64,000 nt of DNA from Denitrovibrio acetiphilus DSM 12809 (GTDB lineage: Bacteria > Chrysiogenota > Deferribacteres > Deferribacterales > Geovibrionaceae), in assembly GCF_000025725.1 (NCBI RefSeq), contig NC_013943.1, positions 1,612,001 through 1,676,000 of the forward strand, read 5' to 3'. The first letter of the stretch is position 1. Each line of letters starts with the position of its first letter. The notes beneath the pieces are model-generated. The model had not been told where the DNA came from, did not search any database, and saw nothing but the letters and a program-made list of their open reading frames with translations. Position numbers and translations under genes: made by a program. Positions 16,808 to 26,129 of the stretch are shown here, in pieces.

Positions 16808-18287
16808 CCTTCTGGCAACACCTCTTGTAACTGGTCTCGTGGGTTACTGTACGAACTGGCTCGCTATAAAAATGCTTTTCCGCCCGCACAAAAAGAGTGT
16901 ATTTTCACTTGGTTGGCAGGGAGTTATCCCGAAAAACAGGCAAAAACTAGCAGGAGAAATCGGTGCTCTGGTAGGTGACAAACTGCTCCGCACAGATGAT
17001 ATCCAGTCCGCATTCTTTTCAGAAAACATGCAGGATAAACTGGAAAGAGCCATTGAAACCGAACTGAAGACCTTTATGGAGAAAGACTTCGGAACTCTTG
17101 AGCAGATTATTGAAAAAACAGGACTGAAAAGTAAAACCGCTATCACCGCCCTTTTAGGTGAAATAAATTCCGACGGGGTGCTGGACAGCTTCTTCCATGG
17201 GATAAGCGAAAAAATATCTTCTGAAATATACTCAATGAAGATAGGCGAACTTGAAGAATACACTGAAAATATAAAATCCGCAGTAAATGCCGTACTCTCA
17301 ACAGGCAAAATACAGGCAGAGGCTTCCAACAGCATCTCTGCGTCTATCAATAATTTTGTAATGTCCGGCAAAAGCCTGACGGATATCATACCGGAAAGCC
17401 TGACGGCAAAAACTGGGCAGCTCTCCGGTTTCATAACTAACAAGATCCTCGACGCTATGGACAAGGCTATGGCAGACCCGGCAACCAGAAAGAAAGTCAG
17501 CAAACAGCTTATAAACATCAAAAACAGCCATTTTAAAGACGGCGCTGTTGACCAGCTCAAGCTGGGTGTTCTGAATATGTTCATGACAGAAGATACTATT
17601 GATGAGATGGTCGATAAGTACCTGCCGAACCTAATAACCTCTGTTAAAGACAGTGAAGAGGTTAAAAAGAAGATTGCGATGTCCATAAACGACTACATAA
17701 CAGGAATACTGAAAAAACCGCTCTTCATGCATGCCGACACTCTGGGGATGGAAGCACTGTTTCAACTGCGCAGCTCTGTCGTTACGGCGGCAAGAGGGAC
17801 ACTTGATTCATCAGAATTCTCATCCAAGATGTCCGGTATGATAATAGGCATGATAAAGCAGAATTCAGAGAAAACATTGGGCGAACTGCTTGATGAATTG
17901 CAGTTAAAAGACGCTCTTGACGCAAAACTTGCAAATGGTTTCAGCCTGAAGATACAGGATGCCGCAGAATTCCTGACAAAGATGGCATCCGGACTGCACA
18001 TCAGAAACATATATTCAGTTGTCCCCAAAAAACTCTTCTACGCTGTCAAGATTGCTCTGCTCAAAGAAATTAATAAGATTGTTGAAAAGAACTCTCCGAA
18101 GATGCTTGAGGCGATAAACTTCCCAAAAATAACTGAAGACAGGATAAATACACTCAATCTTTATGAGGTTGAGAATCTTCTGTTCTCCTTTATGAGAGAC
18201 AGCTTCAGGTGGATAAACATCCTCGGTTTTATCATCGGCTTTCTGCTCGGAGCAGTTCAGATAGGGGTTACTTATCTGTTAGGCTAG
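16788..18287 (+). CDS. DUF445-family membrane protein
   Basis: A 499-residue protein with the DUF445 signature at its start: LLATPLVTGLVGYCTNWLAIKMLFRPHK and GVIPKNRQKLAGEIG. A transmembrane segment is at each end (residues 6-25 and 475-495, [19 protein letters not shown]). The long middle part is helical and repeats EKIS/KTGL-like segments. Function unknown in the family. I take the TTG at 16788 as start because GGGAGGGA lies 8 bp upstream; an ATG at 16800 is possible. It overlaps ppx by 20 bp, and its 3' end overlaps the convergent sensor kinase by 20 bp. Confidence 0.8.
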   Translation: MQSQMYSLLATPLVTGLVGYCTNWLAIKMLFRPHKKSVFSLGWQGVIPKNRQKLAGEIGALVGDKLLRTDDIQSAFFSENMQDKLERAIETELKTFMEKDFGTLEQIIEKTGLKSKTAITALLGEINSDGVLDSFFHGISEKISSEIYSMKIGELEEYTENIKSAVNAVLSTGKIQAEASNSISASINNFVMSGKSLTDIIPESLTAKTGQLSGFITNKILDAMDKAMADPATRKKVSKQLINIKNSHFKDGAVDQLKLGVLNMFMTEDTIDEMVDKYLPNLITSVKDSEEVKKKIAMSINDYITGILKKPLFMHADTLGMEALFQLRSSVVTAARGTLDSSEFSSKMSGMIIGMIKQNSEKTLGELLDELQLKDALDAKLANGFSLKIQDAAEFLTKMASGLHIRNIYSVVPKKLFYAVKIALLKEINKIVEKNSPKMLEAINFPKITEDRINTLNLYEVENLLFSFMRDSFRWINILGFIIGFLLGAVQIGVTYLLG

Positions 18288-20433
18288 CTGGGTCTGTGTA
18301 CTTACGCAGTTCAACTATAAATTTTGTGCCGGGGTTCAGGTCTTCGAAGTAGAGCCGCCCTTTCATGTTCTGCTCAATAATGATCTTTGACATGTAGAGC
18401 CCTACACCTGTGCCCTTACCTTCTTCTTTTGTTGTAAAATACGGCTCAAAAATTCTGTCTGCGACATCAGCAGGTATCCCCGAGCCATTGTCTGAGACAT
18501 ATATCTGTACAGATGAGTCAAGCTCTATAACTCCAACTTCGATAAGAGGATCGGTAGCAAATTCTTCACGGCGTTCTTCAACAGCATCCTTTGCGTTCTG
18601 CACAAGGTTTAGTAAGACCTGTTTATATTCGTTCGGAAAGCCTTTTATGAATGTACATCTGTCGTTCTGACATCCGAACTCTTCGGTATTGTTAAAAACT
18701 ACTTGCTTACCATGACAGTTCAGAATAAGAGTAATGTTATTGCGAACAAGCTGAACTCCGAGAAGCGTAATAGCACTAAGGGTTTCCCTGCAAACTTCGA
18801 ATACGATTTCATCCTTGTCCGGCTTAAAAAAGTTTTTAAAATCATCAATTGTTTTAGACATAAAATTAATTTGCTTCATAGACAAGCCAACAAGCTCTTT
18901 AAGGTATGATTCGCTAAGTTCGTTATGTTTATACGAATCCTCAAAGTCCTGAATGTATATTGCTATCGTATTAAGCGGCTGACGCCATTGGTGGGCAATT
19001 GCGCTCATCATCTGCCCCATGGCAGCCATTTTCGACTGCTGCATCATTAGCCTTTCATTCTGGCGTCTGCGGTGGACTTCCTGTTCAACTTTATTTTCTA
19101 GATATTCCTGCCTGCGGTTTAAGAGTTCACTAGCTTTCTTTCTTGATGTTACGTCCATAATAACAAGCTGGATAAAAGTCTGACCAGAAACCTCAAGACG
19201 GCTGGCGGATATCTCTGCGTTAAAAACATCTCCCCATGACTTCACAAAGTCAAGATCAAATGACCATTTCTTTGTTTTAACCATCTTGTTGATGATCTCC
19301 TGAACACGGTGAACATAATCTTTAGTGACAAGCATTTCAAGAAACATCTTAAGGAGCTCTTCACGCTCATACCCAAACTGAGAAACCATTTCTCCGTTTA
19401 CATCCACAATGCTCCCCTCTTCTGAGATAATAGCAATGGGGTTATAAGAGGTATTAAAAAGGTTGCTGTATTTTTCCTGACTTTCCCGCAGTTCTGTTTG
19501 TATCTTTTCCCGTTCCTCAATCTCGTTTTTCAGCTCATAGTTCTTTTCTATGAGTTCTTTTGTTTTGCGCCTTATCTCTGAACGCATCAGCATCAGCAAT
19601 ACTATTATCAACAGAACAGGAACAAGCAAAACCGCCACGACGATTTTTATCGTTTTAAAATAAGTCCCCTTCGTCGCTCCGCCAACCCATTTCTGATATG
19701 AATGATAATAAGCAGAGTTTTCCTGATGCTTCATCTCCTGTATGTATGGGTCAAGAGCAGATATTATTTTAAATGATTTTTCACTATCTTTTTTAAGAGC
19801 AAAGCGCACCTCGACAGGATGTACAAGGATGGTACTCTTTTCTATATTATATTTTATGGAATTGGTAAGTCCGAAAAAACGATTCGTCAACCCAGCATCG
19901 GCATAACCGTGATAAAGAGCATCCAGAACATCTGTATAATTGTCGCAAACATAGTATTTCAGATCAATATTAAAAGCATCAGCAAGATACTTCATTCCAT
20001 ATTTGCCTGCGAAATAGATGTCATCTTTCAGAACTGCAAGGGTCATCCCGTCCAGATCAAGAATAGTATTGGCACGTACGCCATGGCGTAAATATATTTC
20101 TCCCCAGTTACTTAAAACATTCTCACTATTATATTGAACAACCTCTGTCCGCTCCAGACTAAACCCTACGGGAAACATGATATCTACTTCTCCAGTTTGA
20201 AGCATTTTGAACATGTCTGACCAGACACCAAATACAAATTCAAGGTTCCAGTTCTCTTTTTCCGCAACTTGTGAAAGGATATCATAGCCAAGCCCAGAGG
20301 GCTGTCCGTTATCTGCTTTGAACATCAGAGGATAATTTTGGTATACGCCGACTTTTATGTTTAATTGCTCAGCCCATGTTGTAGTTGTTAGCAAAATGAA
20401 TAAAAATAAGAATAAAGCTTTAAGGTTTTTCAT
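18268..20433 (-). CDS. Sensor histidine kinase with periplasmic solute-binding-protein domain and PAS
   Basis: 721 residues. Signal peptide or anchor at 1-21, then a type 3 solute-binding domain (residues 25-255: [44 protein letters not shown]). A membrane helix at about 263-285, a coiled coil, a PAS domain (about 320-440) and a kinase core follow. The phosphorylated His is in [14 protein letters not shown] (Hqwrq type), the N box in [11 protein letters not shown], and G boxes in DNGSGIP and [10 protein letters not shown]. An unusual Cys-containing stretch (NCHGKQVV...EFGCQNDRC) interrupts the ATPase region. No response regulator is adjacent, so it is an orphan; the ligand is probably a small solute. 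Confidence 0.88.
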   Translation of the reverse strand: MKNLKALFLFLFILLTTTTWAEQLNIKVGVYQNYPLMFKADNGQPSGLGYDILSQVAEKENWNLEFVFGVWSDMFKMLQTGEVDIMFPVGFSLERTEVVQYNSENVLSNWGEIYLRHGVRANTILDLDGMTLAVLKDDIYFAGKYGMKYLADAFNIDLKYYVCDNYTDVLDALYHGYADAGLTNRFFGLTNSIKYNIEKSTILVHPVEVRFALKKDSEKSFKIISALDPYIQEMKHQENSAYYHSYQKWVGGATKGTYFKTIKIVVAVLLVPVLLIIVLLMLMRSEIRRKTKELIEKNYELKNEIEEREKIQTELRESQEKYSNLFNTSYNPIAIISEEGSIVDVNGEMVSQFGYEREELLKMFLEMLVTKDYVHRVQEIINKMVKTKKWSFDLDFVKSWGDVFNAEISASRLEVSGQTFIQLVIMDVTSRKKASELLNRRQEYLENKVEQEVHRRRQNERLMMQQSKMAAMGQMMSAIAHQWRQPLNTIAIYIQDFEDSYKHNELSESYLKELVGLSMKQINFMSKTIDDFKNFFKPDKDEIVFEVCRETLSAITLLGVQLVRNNITLILNCHGKQVVFNNTEEFGCQNDRCTFIKGFPNEYKQVLLNLVQNAKDAVEERREEFATDPLIEVGVIELDSSVQIYVSDNGSGIPADVADRIFEPYFTTKEEGKGTGVGLYMSKIIIEQNMKGRLYFEDLNPGTKFIVELRKYTDPASLTDK

Positions 20434-20542
20434 GTTTTACCATTTGTCGTTTTAAGTAGATTCTAGCAAAAAAAAAATTAATAAACAATAAAATCAACAT
20501 TATATAATCTTATATTATATATTGTTTACAGAGTTGTTTATA

Positions 20543-20571
20543 TTGACAATAAAGATCATTTTCCTTAATAT
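20543..20571 (+). promoter_or_regulatory. Promoter of the tRNA-Leu gene
   Basis: TTGACA at 20543-20548 and TAATAT at 20566-20571 with a 17-bp spacer, ending about 20 bp before the tRNA. Confidence 0.75.
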
Positions 20572-20592
20572 TACATTTCTTTTCACATATAT

Positions 20593-20676
20593 GCCGAAGT
20601 GGTGGAATTGGTAGACACGAAGGACTCAAAATCCTTTGCTAGCGATAGTGTGCGGGTTCGATTCCCGCCTTCGGCA
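20593..20676 (+). tRNA. tRNA-Leu (anticodon CAA)
   Basis: An 84-nt class II tRNA. The acceptor stem GCCGAAG pairs with CTTCGGC, the anticodon arm AAGGA-CTCAAAA-TCCTT gives anticodon CAA (reads UUG), a long variable arm follows, and the T arm is CGGG-TTCGATT-CCCG. The discriminator base is A and the CCA end is not encoded. It stands alone with its own promoter and terminator. Confidence 0.97.
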
Positions 20677-20688
20677 TCAATAACTTAA

Positions 20689-20718
20689 GGCTCTGACAAC
20701 ATCAGAGCCTTTTTATTT
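20689..20718 (+). terminator. Rho-independent terminator after tRNA-Leu
   Basis: GGCTCTGA (20689-20696) pairs perfectly with TCAGAGCC (20702-20709), loop CAACA, followed by a T-rich run. Confidence 0.88.
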
Positions 20719-20771
20719 TAGCCTCGTATTAGTCATTTTATAATAAATTTGTAATCAGCTATACAAAAAAC

Positions 20772-21542
20772 CTAAAACTTACCAGAGCAGGCAGTAAGCC
20801 TATGAAATGCTTCCGAGTTCGCTCTTTTCACACCATGCTTCATACTCAAGCGATCCACAATTTTAGCATTGTCCAGCACCAGAATATTTTCACAAAGCTT
20901 AAAAACAACTCTAACATCATGAGAAATAACAAGCAGAGATATATTGTGCACTCTTTTAAGTTCTGCTAATAACTCTACAATCTGCGCCTGAACAATCATA
21001 TCAAGATTACTAACCGCTTCATCCAGAATAAGAAGTTTTGGTTTAAGCGCCAGCGCACGGGCAATGCATATTCTCTGCTGCTGACCACCGCTAAACCTAT
21101 TAATATTCTTGTCCATCTCTGACGGATCAAGCCCCACAGAAGACATAAGTTCTGCGGTTTGCTTCACAAGCTCCGGTCTGGAAAAGTGATAATAATTATG
21201 CAGTGGTTCTGTTATAACTCTGAAGGCGCTCCAGCGTGGGTTCATAGTACTCGCCGGATCCTGGAAAACAGCCTGCATATTCTTCCTGAAAGACTTATCT
21301 CCTTTCTCTACAGCCTGATGCACATCCACACCGTCAAATAATACCTCACCGGCGGTAGGTTTTTCCAACCCTAAAATTATCCTTGTAAGCGTGCTCTTCC
21401 CCGAACCGTTTTCACCTAGCAGCCCAAAACTTTCACCTTCTTTTATATCAAAAGAAATATCGTCCAGCACTCTCTTCTCTTTACTACAAGCAAACCAACT
21501 GCCCTTTCTGTATGTCATAGATATATTACTACATTTCAGCAT
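20772..21542 (-). CDS. nikE: Nickel/peptide-type ABC transporter ATP-binding protein (NikE-like)
   Basis: 256 residues from the ATG at 21542, preferred over an upstream start because it overlaps the previous gene by only 14 bp. Walker A GENGSGKST, Q-loop AVFQDPASTMNP, signature FSGGQQQRICIARAL and Walker B LLILDEAVSNLD are all intact. The QDP...MNPR segment is typical of the second ATPase of dipeptide/nickel importers. It energises uptake through the NikB-NikC permease. Last gene of the nik operon. Confidence 0.88.
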   Translation of the reverse strand: MLKCSNISMTYRKGSWFACSKEKRVLDDISFDIKEGESFGLLGENGSGKSTLTRIILGLEKPTAGEVLFDGVDVHQAVEKGDKSFRKNMQAVFQDPASTMNPRWSAFRVITEPLHNYYHFSRPELVKQTAELMSSVGLDPSEMDKNINRFSGGQQQRICIARALALKPKLLILDEAVSNLDMIVQAQIVELLAELKRVHNISLLVISHDVRVVFKLCENILVLDNAKIVDRLSMKHGVKRANSEAFHRLTACSGKF

Positions 21543-22323
21543 TGCACCCTTCCAGATCAATATCCCAGTCATTCTGGTAAAGTCCCCTGTTAGACGTCAC
21601 CAGACTTTTTGTATAGCTGTTCCTGTTTTCATCATGTAACTCATTAACTTTAAAGCTGTCCACAAGTTCAGCATTATTCATAACCAGCACTCTGTCAGCC
21701 ATATTCTCAGCAACACTAAGGTCATGGGTTATCAGCAGCAGAGCACTGTCTTTTGGTCTTATTCTCTTAATAAGTTTCAATATTTCAGCCTGACCCGAGA
21801 TATCAAGATCCGAAGTCGGCTCATCTGCAATGATAACTTTTGTCCCCAGCGCAAGTGTCAGAGCGATCATAAGCCGCTGAAGCATCCCGCCGCTAAGCTG
21901 GAAAGGGTATGAATCAAGAATTTCCATTGGGGTATCTAATTCCACTTCTGATATTATTTTGCAGAAATACGCATCATTGCATAAACTGTCTTTACCGTTA
22001 GAACTAAGTATGTCGCTAAACTGCGAGCGCATATTAAAGAGCTGATCAAAACATGTTGCAGGTGCCTGCATTATCATGCTGATATACCCCCCACGCATAT
22101 ATGGCTCAAAAGGCTTTCCGCAAATACTCACCTCTCCGCCTGTCTTAATAAGCCCCGCAGGCAACAGCCCTTGAACAGCCATACTTGTAACAGATTTGCC
22201 ACATCCAGACTGTCCCAGCAGCACAACTGTTTCGCCAGAGCTCAGCTCGAAGGAGATATCATTAATTATCTTTTTACCTAAAGTGGTTTCAACATTCAGT
22301 TTTTCAACTTTTAACAGATTCAT
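21529..22323 (-). CDS. nikD: Nickel/peptide-type ABC transporter ATP-binding protein (NikD-like)
   Basis: 264 residues. Walker A LLGQSGCGKSVTS, the MIMQAPATCFDQLFNMRSQ Q-loop region, signature LSGGMLQRLMIALTLAL and Walker B VIIADEPTSDLD. E. coli NikD has the same truncated layout and LSGGMLQR signature. It pairs with NikE as the two ATPases of the importer. The start directly abuts the nikC stop. Confidence 0.88.
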   Translation of the reverse strand: MNLLKVEKLNVETTLGKKIINDISFELSSGETVVLLGQSGCGKSVTSMAVQGLLPAGLIKTGGEVSICGKPFEPYMRGGYISMIMQAPATCFDQLFNMRSQFSDILSSNGKDSLCNDAYFCKIISEVELDTPMEILDSYPFQLSGGMLQRLMIALTLALGTKVIIADEPTSDLDISGQAEILKLIKRIRPKDSALLLITHDLSVAENMADRVLVMNNAELVDSFKVNELHDENRNSYTKSLVTSNRGLYQNDWDIDLEGCNAEM

Positions 22324-23138
22324 CAGAGCACCTTCTCTGTCAGAGACGGATCCAGCTTATCCCTGACTATTTCGCCAATACTGTTAAATATCGCAACTAT
22401 GAAAAATATGCATAGCCCCGGATATATCATCAGTCCCGGATGCTCTCGTATGTATGGTGCAGCATCGTTTATCATAACACCCCACTCCGGTACAGGAGCC
22501 TGAACACCCAGCCCAAGAAAGCTAAGTCCGGCGACATGCAGAAGCATATGCCCAAGGTCGAGTGTTGCGAGTATCATTATCTGAACCAGTACAGACGGCA
22601 TAATGTGCCTTATTATTATCCGGAAATGTGACCCGCCTGCGCTTTGAGCGGCAAGTACGTATCCCTTAACCTTCAGCTCAAGCACGAGGGACCGGACAAT
22701 CCTCGCATACCATGCCCAGTGCGTAAGAGCAATGGCAAGTACAACATTCAGAAGCCCCACCCCAAGCACACTTATAAAGAAAAGCGCCAGTATAAAAGTC
22801 GGAAATGTCAGAAACACATCGCATATACGCATCAGTATACTGTCAAACGCTCCCCCCCTGTAGCCGGCAATACAACCAACAGTCAGAGAAAACAGAAGCG
22901 TCAGACCGCTTATAGCCATAACACTGAGAAGCGACATTCTGGTTCCATAAATTAATCTGGAGAAAACATCCCGTCCGAGGTGATCTGTCCCGAGTAAGTG
23001 GTCACTACCAGCCGGTAAAAACTTACTGCTGAGGTCTGTATAGAAAGGGTCGTAAGGTGTTATAAAGTCTGCAAAAACAGCCCCCAGAACAACACATAAG
23101 AGTATCATTGTTAGTATAATCAAATATTTATTTTTCAT
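22323..23138 (-). CDS. nikC: Nickel ABC transporter permease NikC-like
   Basis: 271 residues with about six membrane helices. The dipeptide/nickel permease signature is seen in HLLGTDHLGRDVFSRLIYGTRMSL (residues 48-70) and in the EAA-type loop LAAQSAGGSHFRIIIRHIMPSVL. It forms the membrane channel with NikB. Overlaps nikB by 4 bp. Confidence 0.9.
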   Translation of the reverse strand: MKNKYLIILTMILLCVVLGAVFADFITPYDPFYTDLSSKFLPAGSDHLLGTDHLGRDVFSRLIYGTRMSLLSVMAISGLTLLFSLTVGCIAGYRGGAFDSILMRICDVFLTFPTFILALFFISVLGVGLLNVVLAIALTHWAWYARIVRSLVLELKVKGYVLAAQSAGGSHFRIIIRHIMPSVLVQIMILATLDLGHMLLHVAGLSFLGLGVQAPVPEWGVMINDAAPYIREHPGLMIYPGLCIFFIVAIFNSIGEIVRDKLDPSLTEKVL

Positions 23139-24067
23139 TTTTCATATCTTATCTTTGGGTTCAGATACGCATACACGATATCTGTAGCCAGATTCATTAT
23201 TACAAATATTGCTGTCATCAGTATCATAAAACACTGAATAACCGGATAGTCATGGTTATGTATAGAGCTAACAACATAACGCCCAACCCCAGGCCATGCA
23301 AAAAGTGTTTCAACAACCACCGCTCCCCCCAGAAGCTCGCCAAAATGCATCCCAAATGATGTGACTATAGGAAGCATAGAATTCTTCAGCGTATATTTGC
23401 TGACGATCTTCTTTTCGCTAACACCCATAACCCGTGCATAAGTCACAGACCTCTGATTAAAGTGCTCCAGAAAGCTTGTCCTAGTCAGACGGGTATTTAT
23501 AGCGATAGACATAAAAGAAAGTGTCAGTATGGGCATTATGTAGCTCAGAACACCATGTTCGCCGAAAGCGGGTAAAAGCTGTAGCTTCACAGCAAAGAAA
23601 TACATCAGAATAAACCCAAGCCAGAAACTCGGTGTCGACACACCAATAAATGAAATGAGTTTTACGATATTGTCAAAAATACGGTTACGCCGAAGAGCAG
23701 CAGCAATCCCCATAGGTATACTCAGCAGTATAACTACAAGCATTGAAGTACACGCCAGCTTAAGGGTCGTCGGGAAGTAGTACATCAAATCCCCAAAAAC
23801 ATCCCGCTTCGTAGTATACGACTTGCCGAAATCAAGAACTGCAGCATTTTTAAGCCAATGGACATACTGTTCAACAAGGGGTTTATTAAGCCCCAGCTCA
23901 ACTCTTGTAACCTCCAGAGCCTCCTGTGTGGGAGGTATTCTGGAATTAAGCAGATAGGCAAGAGCCGGATCAATAGGCCCCAGCCTCAGAACACCAAAGA
24001 CTATAACAGAAACGGCAAACATAATCGGTATCAGTAACCCTATACGCTTAAGTATAAATGCAGCCAT
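23135..24067 (-). CDS. nikB: Nickel ABC transporter permease NikB-like
   Basis: 310 residues with about six membrane helices; start typical of the family (FILKRIGLLIPIMFAVSVIVF). It has LNKPLVEQYVHWL...LDFGKSYTTKRDV and the EAA loop YARVMGVSEKKIVSKYTLKNSMLPI. It partners NikC. The start overlaps the nikA stop by one base. Confidence 0.9.
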   Translation of the reverse strand: MAAFILKRIGLLIPIMFAVSVIVFGVLRLGPIDPALAYLLNSRIPPTQEALEVTRVELGLNKPLVEQYVHWLKNAAVLDFGKSYTTKRDVFGDLMYYFPTTLKLACTSMLVVILLSIPMGIAAALRRNRIFDNIVKLISFIGVSTPSFWLGFILMYFFAVKLQLLPAFGEHGVLSYIMPILTLSFMSIAINTRLTRTSFLEHFNQRSVTYARVMGVSEKKIVSKYTLKNSMLPIVTSFGMHFGELLGGAVVVETLFAWPGVGRYVVSSIHNHDYPVIQCFMILMTAIFVIMNLATDIVYAYLNPKIRYEK

Positions 24068-25632
24068 TATTCTGAAACGCTCATTTTATGAAACATAAAT
24101 TCAGTAGTCATCTCACCGAATTCAAAATTGCTGATGCGGTTTTTGTTATACACAGCAAGATCAAGCCCATAACTTATAGGCAGATAAACAGCTTCTTTAT
24201 GCAGTGTTGACAATACATATCTGTAGCGCTTTTTAATGTCAGCTTCGTCAGTGGAAACAAGTAGTTTGCTGATATTATCATCTATTTCAGCCTTTTCACT
24301 CAGCCCAGCCTGAACCTGATAATCTGCATGGGAAGGTTTTCTCATTGACGCAGTGAAAGAACCCGGTTCGAAAGGAGGTCCCCATGTTTTATTAAATATC
24401 ATATCGAAGTTGCCGTTAGCCTGAAGGCTATAGAATATAGTATTCTCCTCTGCCCGCAGATTGATTTTAATTCCTACTTTCAGCAGGTCAGCCTGAATAG
24501 CTTCGGCAAGGGCTTTCTGCTTGGGGTCAGTTCCGATATAATGCAGGTCAAGGGAAAGAGTCATCCCCCCCTTCTCTCTGTATGTTCCTTTTAATTTCCA
24601 TCCGGCATCCTCAAGGAGCTGCACAGATTTCGCTTTATCATATCCATAAGGCTGAAGTCCCAGCCCGCAGTATTGCAGTGATTCACTGTAAAGGGTGTCT
24701 GCTCTCTTTTCCAGATCAAGGAGAATATATTTAACAATTGCATCTTTATTAACAGCATGCATGATAGCTCTTCTGACATTCAGTTCCTTTGTTGCCCCTC
24801 TGTTCGAGTTCAGAGCAAGCATATTAGTATTTCTGGAACCTGATTTAGCGGTAACAAATTGCGGATTTTTCTGAAGCCGTACAAAATTTTCCAGTGTAAA
24901 ACTTCCATCACCAAGGAGTATGTCAACCTCTCCGGTTTCGAGGGCAACTACCCTGCTGTGCGGATCAGGCAAAACTTTCACCAGCAACTTTGAGTATTCA
25001 GGTTTAGCTCCCCAATAGCTCTCATTACGGACAAAAAGGTCATATTGACCAAGTCTTGTTTCTTTGAGAACCCATGGACCTGTTCCGATAGGCTTTTTTA
25101 TCCCTTTGCTGGTTTCTGCTTCATTATCAATAAACCCAGACGGTGCAAGTATCCTGAACGGTCTTGGGAGACTAAGCTCCTGCAATGTCAGACTGTAAGG
25201 TCTTTTCAGGTGCATAACGAAAGTCTGATCATTCTTTGCCTCCCAGCTTTCTATCATGCTCACAAGTGCCAGCCAGCCGTGTCTGGAAGCATTTGCCATT
25301 ATAGCCTGAAAATTCATAGCAACTGCTTCTGCGTTGAATGTTGTCCCGTCTGAGAAGGTGACACCGTTTCGAAGATAAAATGTATAAGTCAGCCCGTCAG
25401 GGGAAATTTCCCAGCTCTCTGCCAGAGACGGCTCTATATCTTTCCCGTCATACCTGACCAGGGCATCATAAATCATAACCTGAGCGAACATCTGATTTGG
25501 AGTGTATAAATGCGGATTACCTGCGCCGACATTAACAGGCCATGCAGTTACAAGAGTGTCCTTCTGCCCTGCAAACGAGAACATGAAGGAAGATAGAATC
25601 AGTGCAATAGATAACAGCACTTTCTTAAACAT
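24067..25632 (-). CDS. nikA: Nickel ABC transporter periplasmic binding protein NikA
   Basis: 521 residues from ATG 25632, which lies 8 bp after GAGG; a GTG three codons upstream is possible. Signal peptide to about residue 22. The sequence follows E. coli NikA closely: TAWPVNVGAGNPHLYTPNQM, LQELSLPRPFRILAPSGF, KKPIGTGPWVLKETRL and RKPSHADYQVQAGL. NikA binds nickel held by small organic chelators and delivers it to NikBC. This match is specific enough to prefer nickel over peptide for the whole operon. No nickel enzyme is in this window. Confidence 0.92.
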   Translation of the reverse strand: MFKKVLLSIALILSSFMFSFAGQKDTLVTAWPVNVGAGNPHLYTPNQMFAQVMIYDALVRYDGKDIEPSLAESWEISPDGLTYTFYLRNGVTFSDGTTFNAEAVAMNFQAIMANASRHGWLALVSMIESWEAKNDQTFVMHLKRPYSLTLQELSLPRPFRILAPSGFIDNEAETSKGIKKPIGTGPWVLKETRLGQYDLFVRNESYWGAKPEYSKLLVKVLPDPHSRVVALETGEVDILLGDGSFTLENFVRLQKNPQFVTAKSGSRNTNMLALNSNRGATKELNVRRAIMHAVNKDAIVKYILLDLEKRADTLYSESLQYCGLGLQPYGYDKAKSVQLLEDAGWKLKGTYREKGGMTLSLDLHYIGTDPKQKALAEAIQADLLKVGIKINLRAEENTIFYSLQANGNFDMIFNKTWGPPFEPGSFTASMRKPSHADYQVQAGLSEKAEIDDNISKLLVSTDEADIKKRYRYVLSTLHKEAVYLPISYGLDLAVYNKNRISNFEFGEMTTEFMFHKMSVSE

Positions 25633-25733
25633 AGTGATCACCTCTGAAAATAAATAAAATGACGACGCACATGAATATCTGCATCAAATCGGATGCATGA
25701 TAACATTCAAACATTTCAGGAGCAACATAAAAA

Positions 25734-25760
25734 GTAATACTTTTCCAAAATTAGTATTAC
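25734..25760. promoter_or_regulatory. NikR-like operator upstream of nikA
   Basis: A perfect inverted repeat GTAATAC-N13-GTATTAC, about 100 bp upstream of nikA. The 7-13-7 layout with GT...AC arms resembles the NikR boxes I recall from Desulfovibrio-type bacteria (GTGTTAC-N13/14-GTAACAC). A second, smaller repeat (TGCATC-N6-GATGCA, 25680-25697) lies closer to the gene. Repression of nik by nickel-loaded NikR is inferred; nikR itself is not here. Confidence 0.65.
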
Positions 25761-25785
25761 CACATTATTACGCGCATAGTTTCTC

Positions 25786-26042
25786 ACGGGTAAACCCGTG
25801 GTTATATTGCTCCTCACGTGCTTAACACACTAATTTACAACTTCGTTGTCACAACTAAAGCATATGCAAAATACGTCACTGCGAATCCCGCAGGGCTGTG
25901 ACAGTCTCTGGACTCATTAGTTAATCCTGAGATTGCTTCTTCATTACATTCCCCGCAATGACTTATAAGCTCTAAAGCTGTGATTAGCTCATTCATCCAC
26001 GCATAAATGAGTGGGGTTCTGTCTTCGAGCGTATAAAAAAAG
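25786..26042. repeat. Dispersed intergenic repeat, copy B (about 257 bp)
   Basis: A diverged second copy of 1983-2242 in the same orientation. It starts with a hairpin ACGGGTAAACCCGT and ends in ATAAAAAAAGGC, which doubles as the T-tract of the next minus-strand terminator. The CCACGCATAAATG hairpin of copy A is degraded here. No gene is supported in this interval. Confidence 0.85.
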
Positions 26043-26067
26043 GCGGATGCACATAAGTACACCCGCC
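26035..26067 (-). terminator. Terminator of flavoprotein-cytochrome module A
   Basis: On the minus strand GGCGGGTG and CATCCGCC (26060-26067 with 26042-26049) form a stem with one mismatch, followed by seven T. Confidence 0.8.
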
Positions 26068-26129
26068 ACGACATATGCCCAGCATTATAAGGAGGAATTT
26101 ACCTTGTTGCCGGACTGCTCAGTCACCTC

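Noticed and set aside
25835-26074. Small protein within repeat copy B, and a similar one in copy A
   Set aside because: These frames lie in the dispersed repeat and its hairpins, differ between copies by frame shifts, and have no ribosome site.
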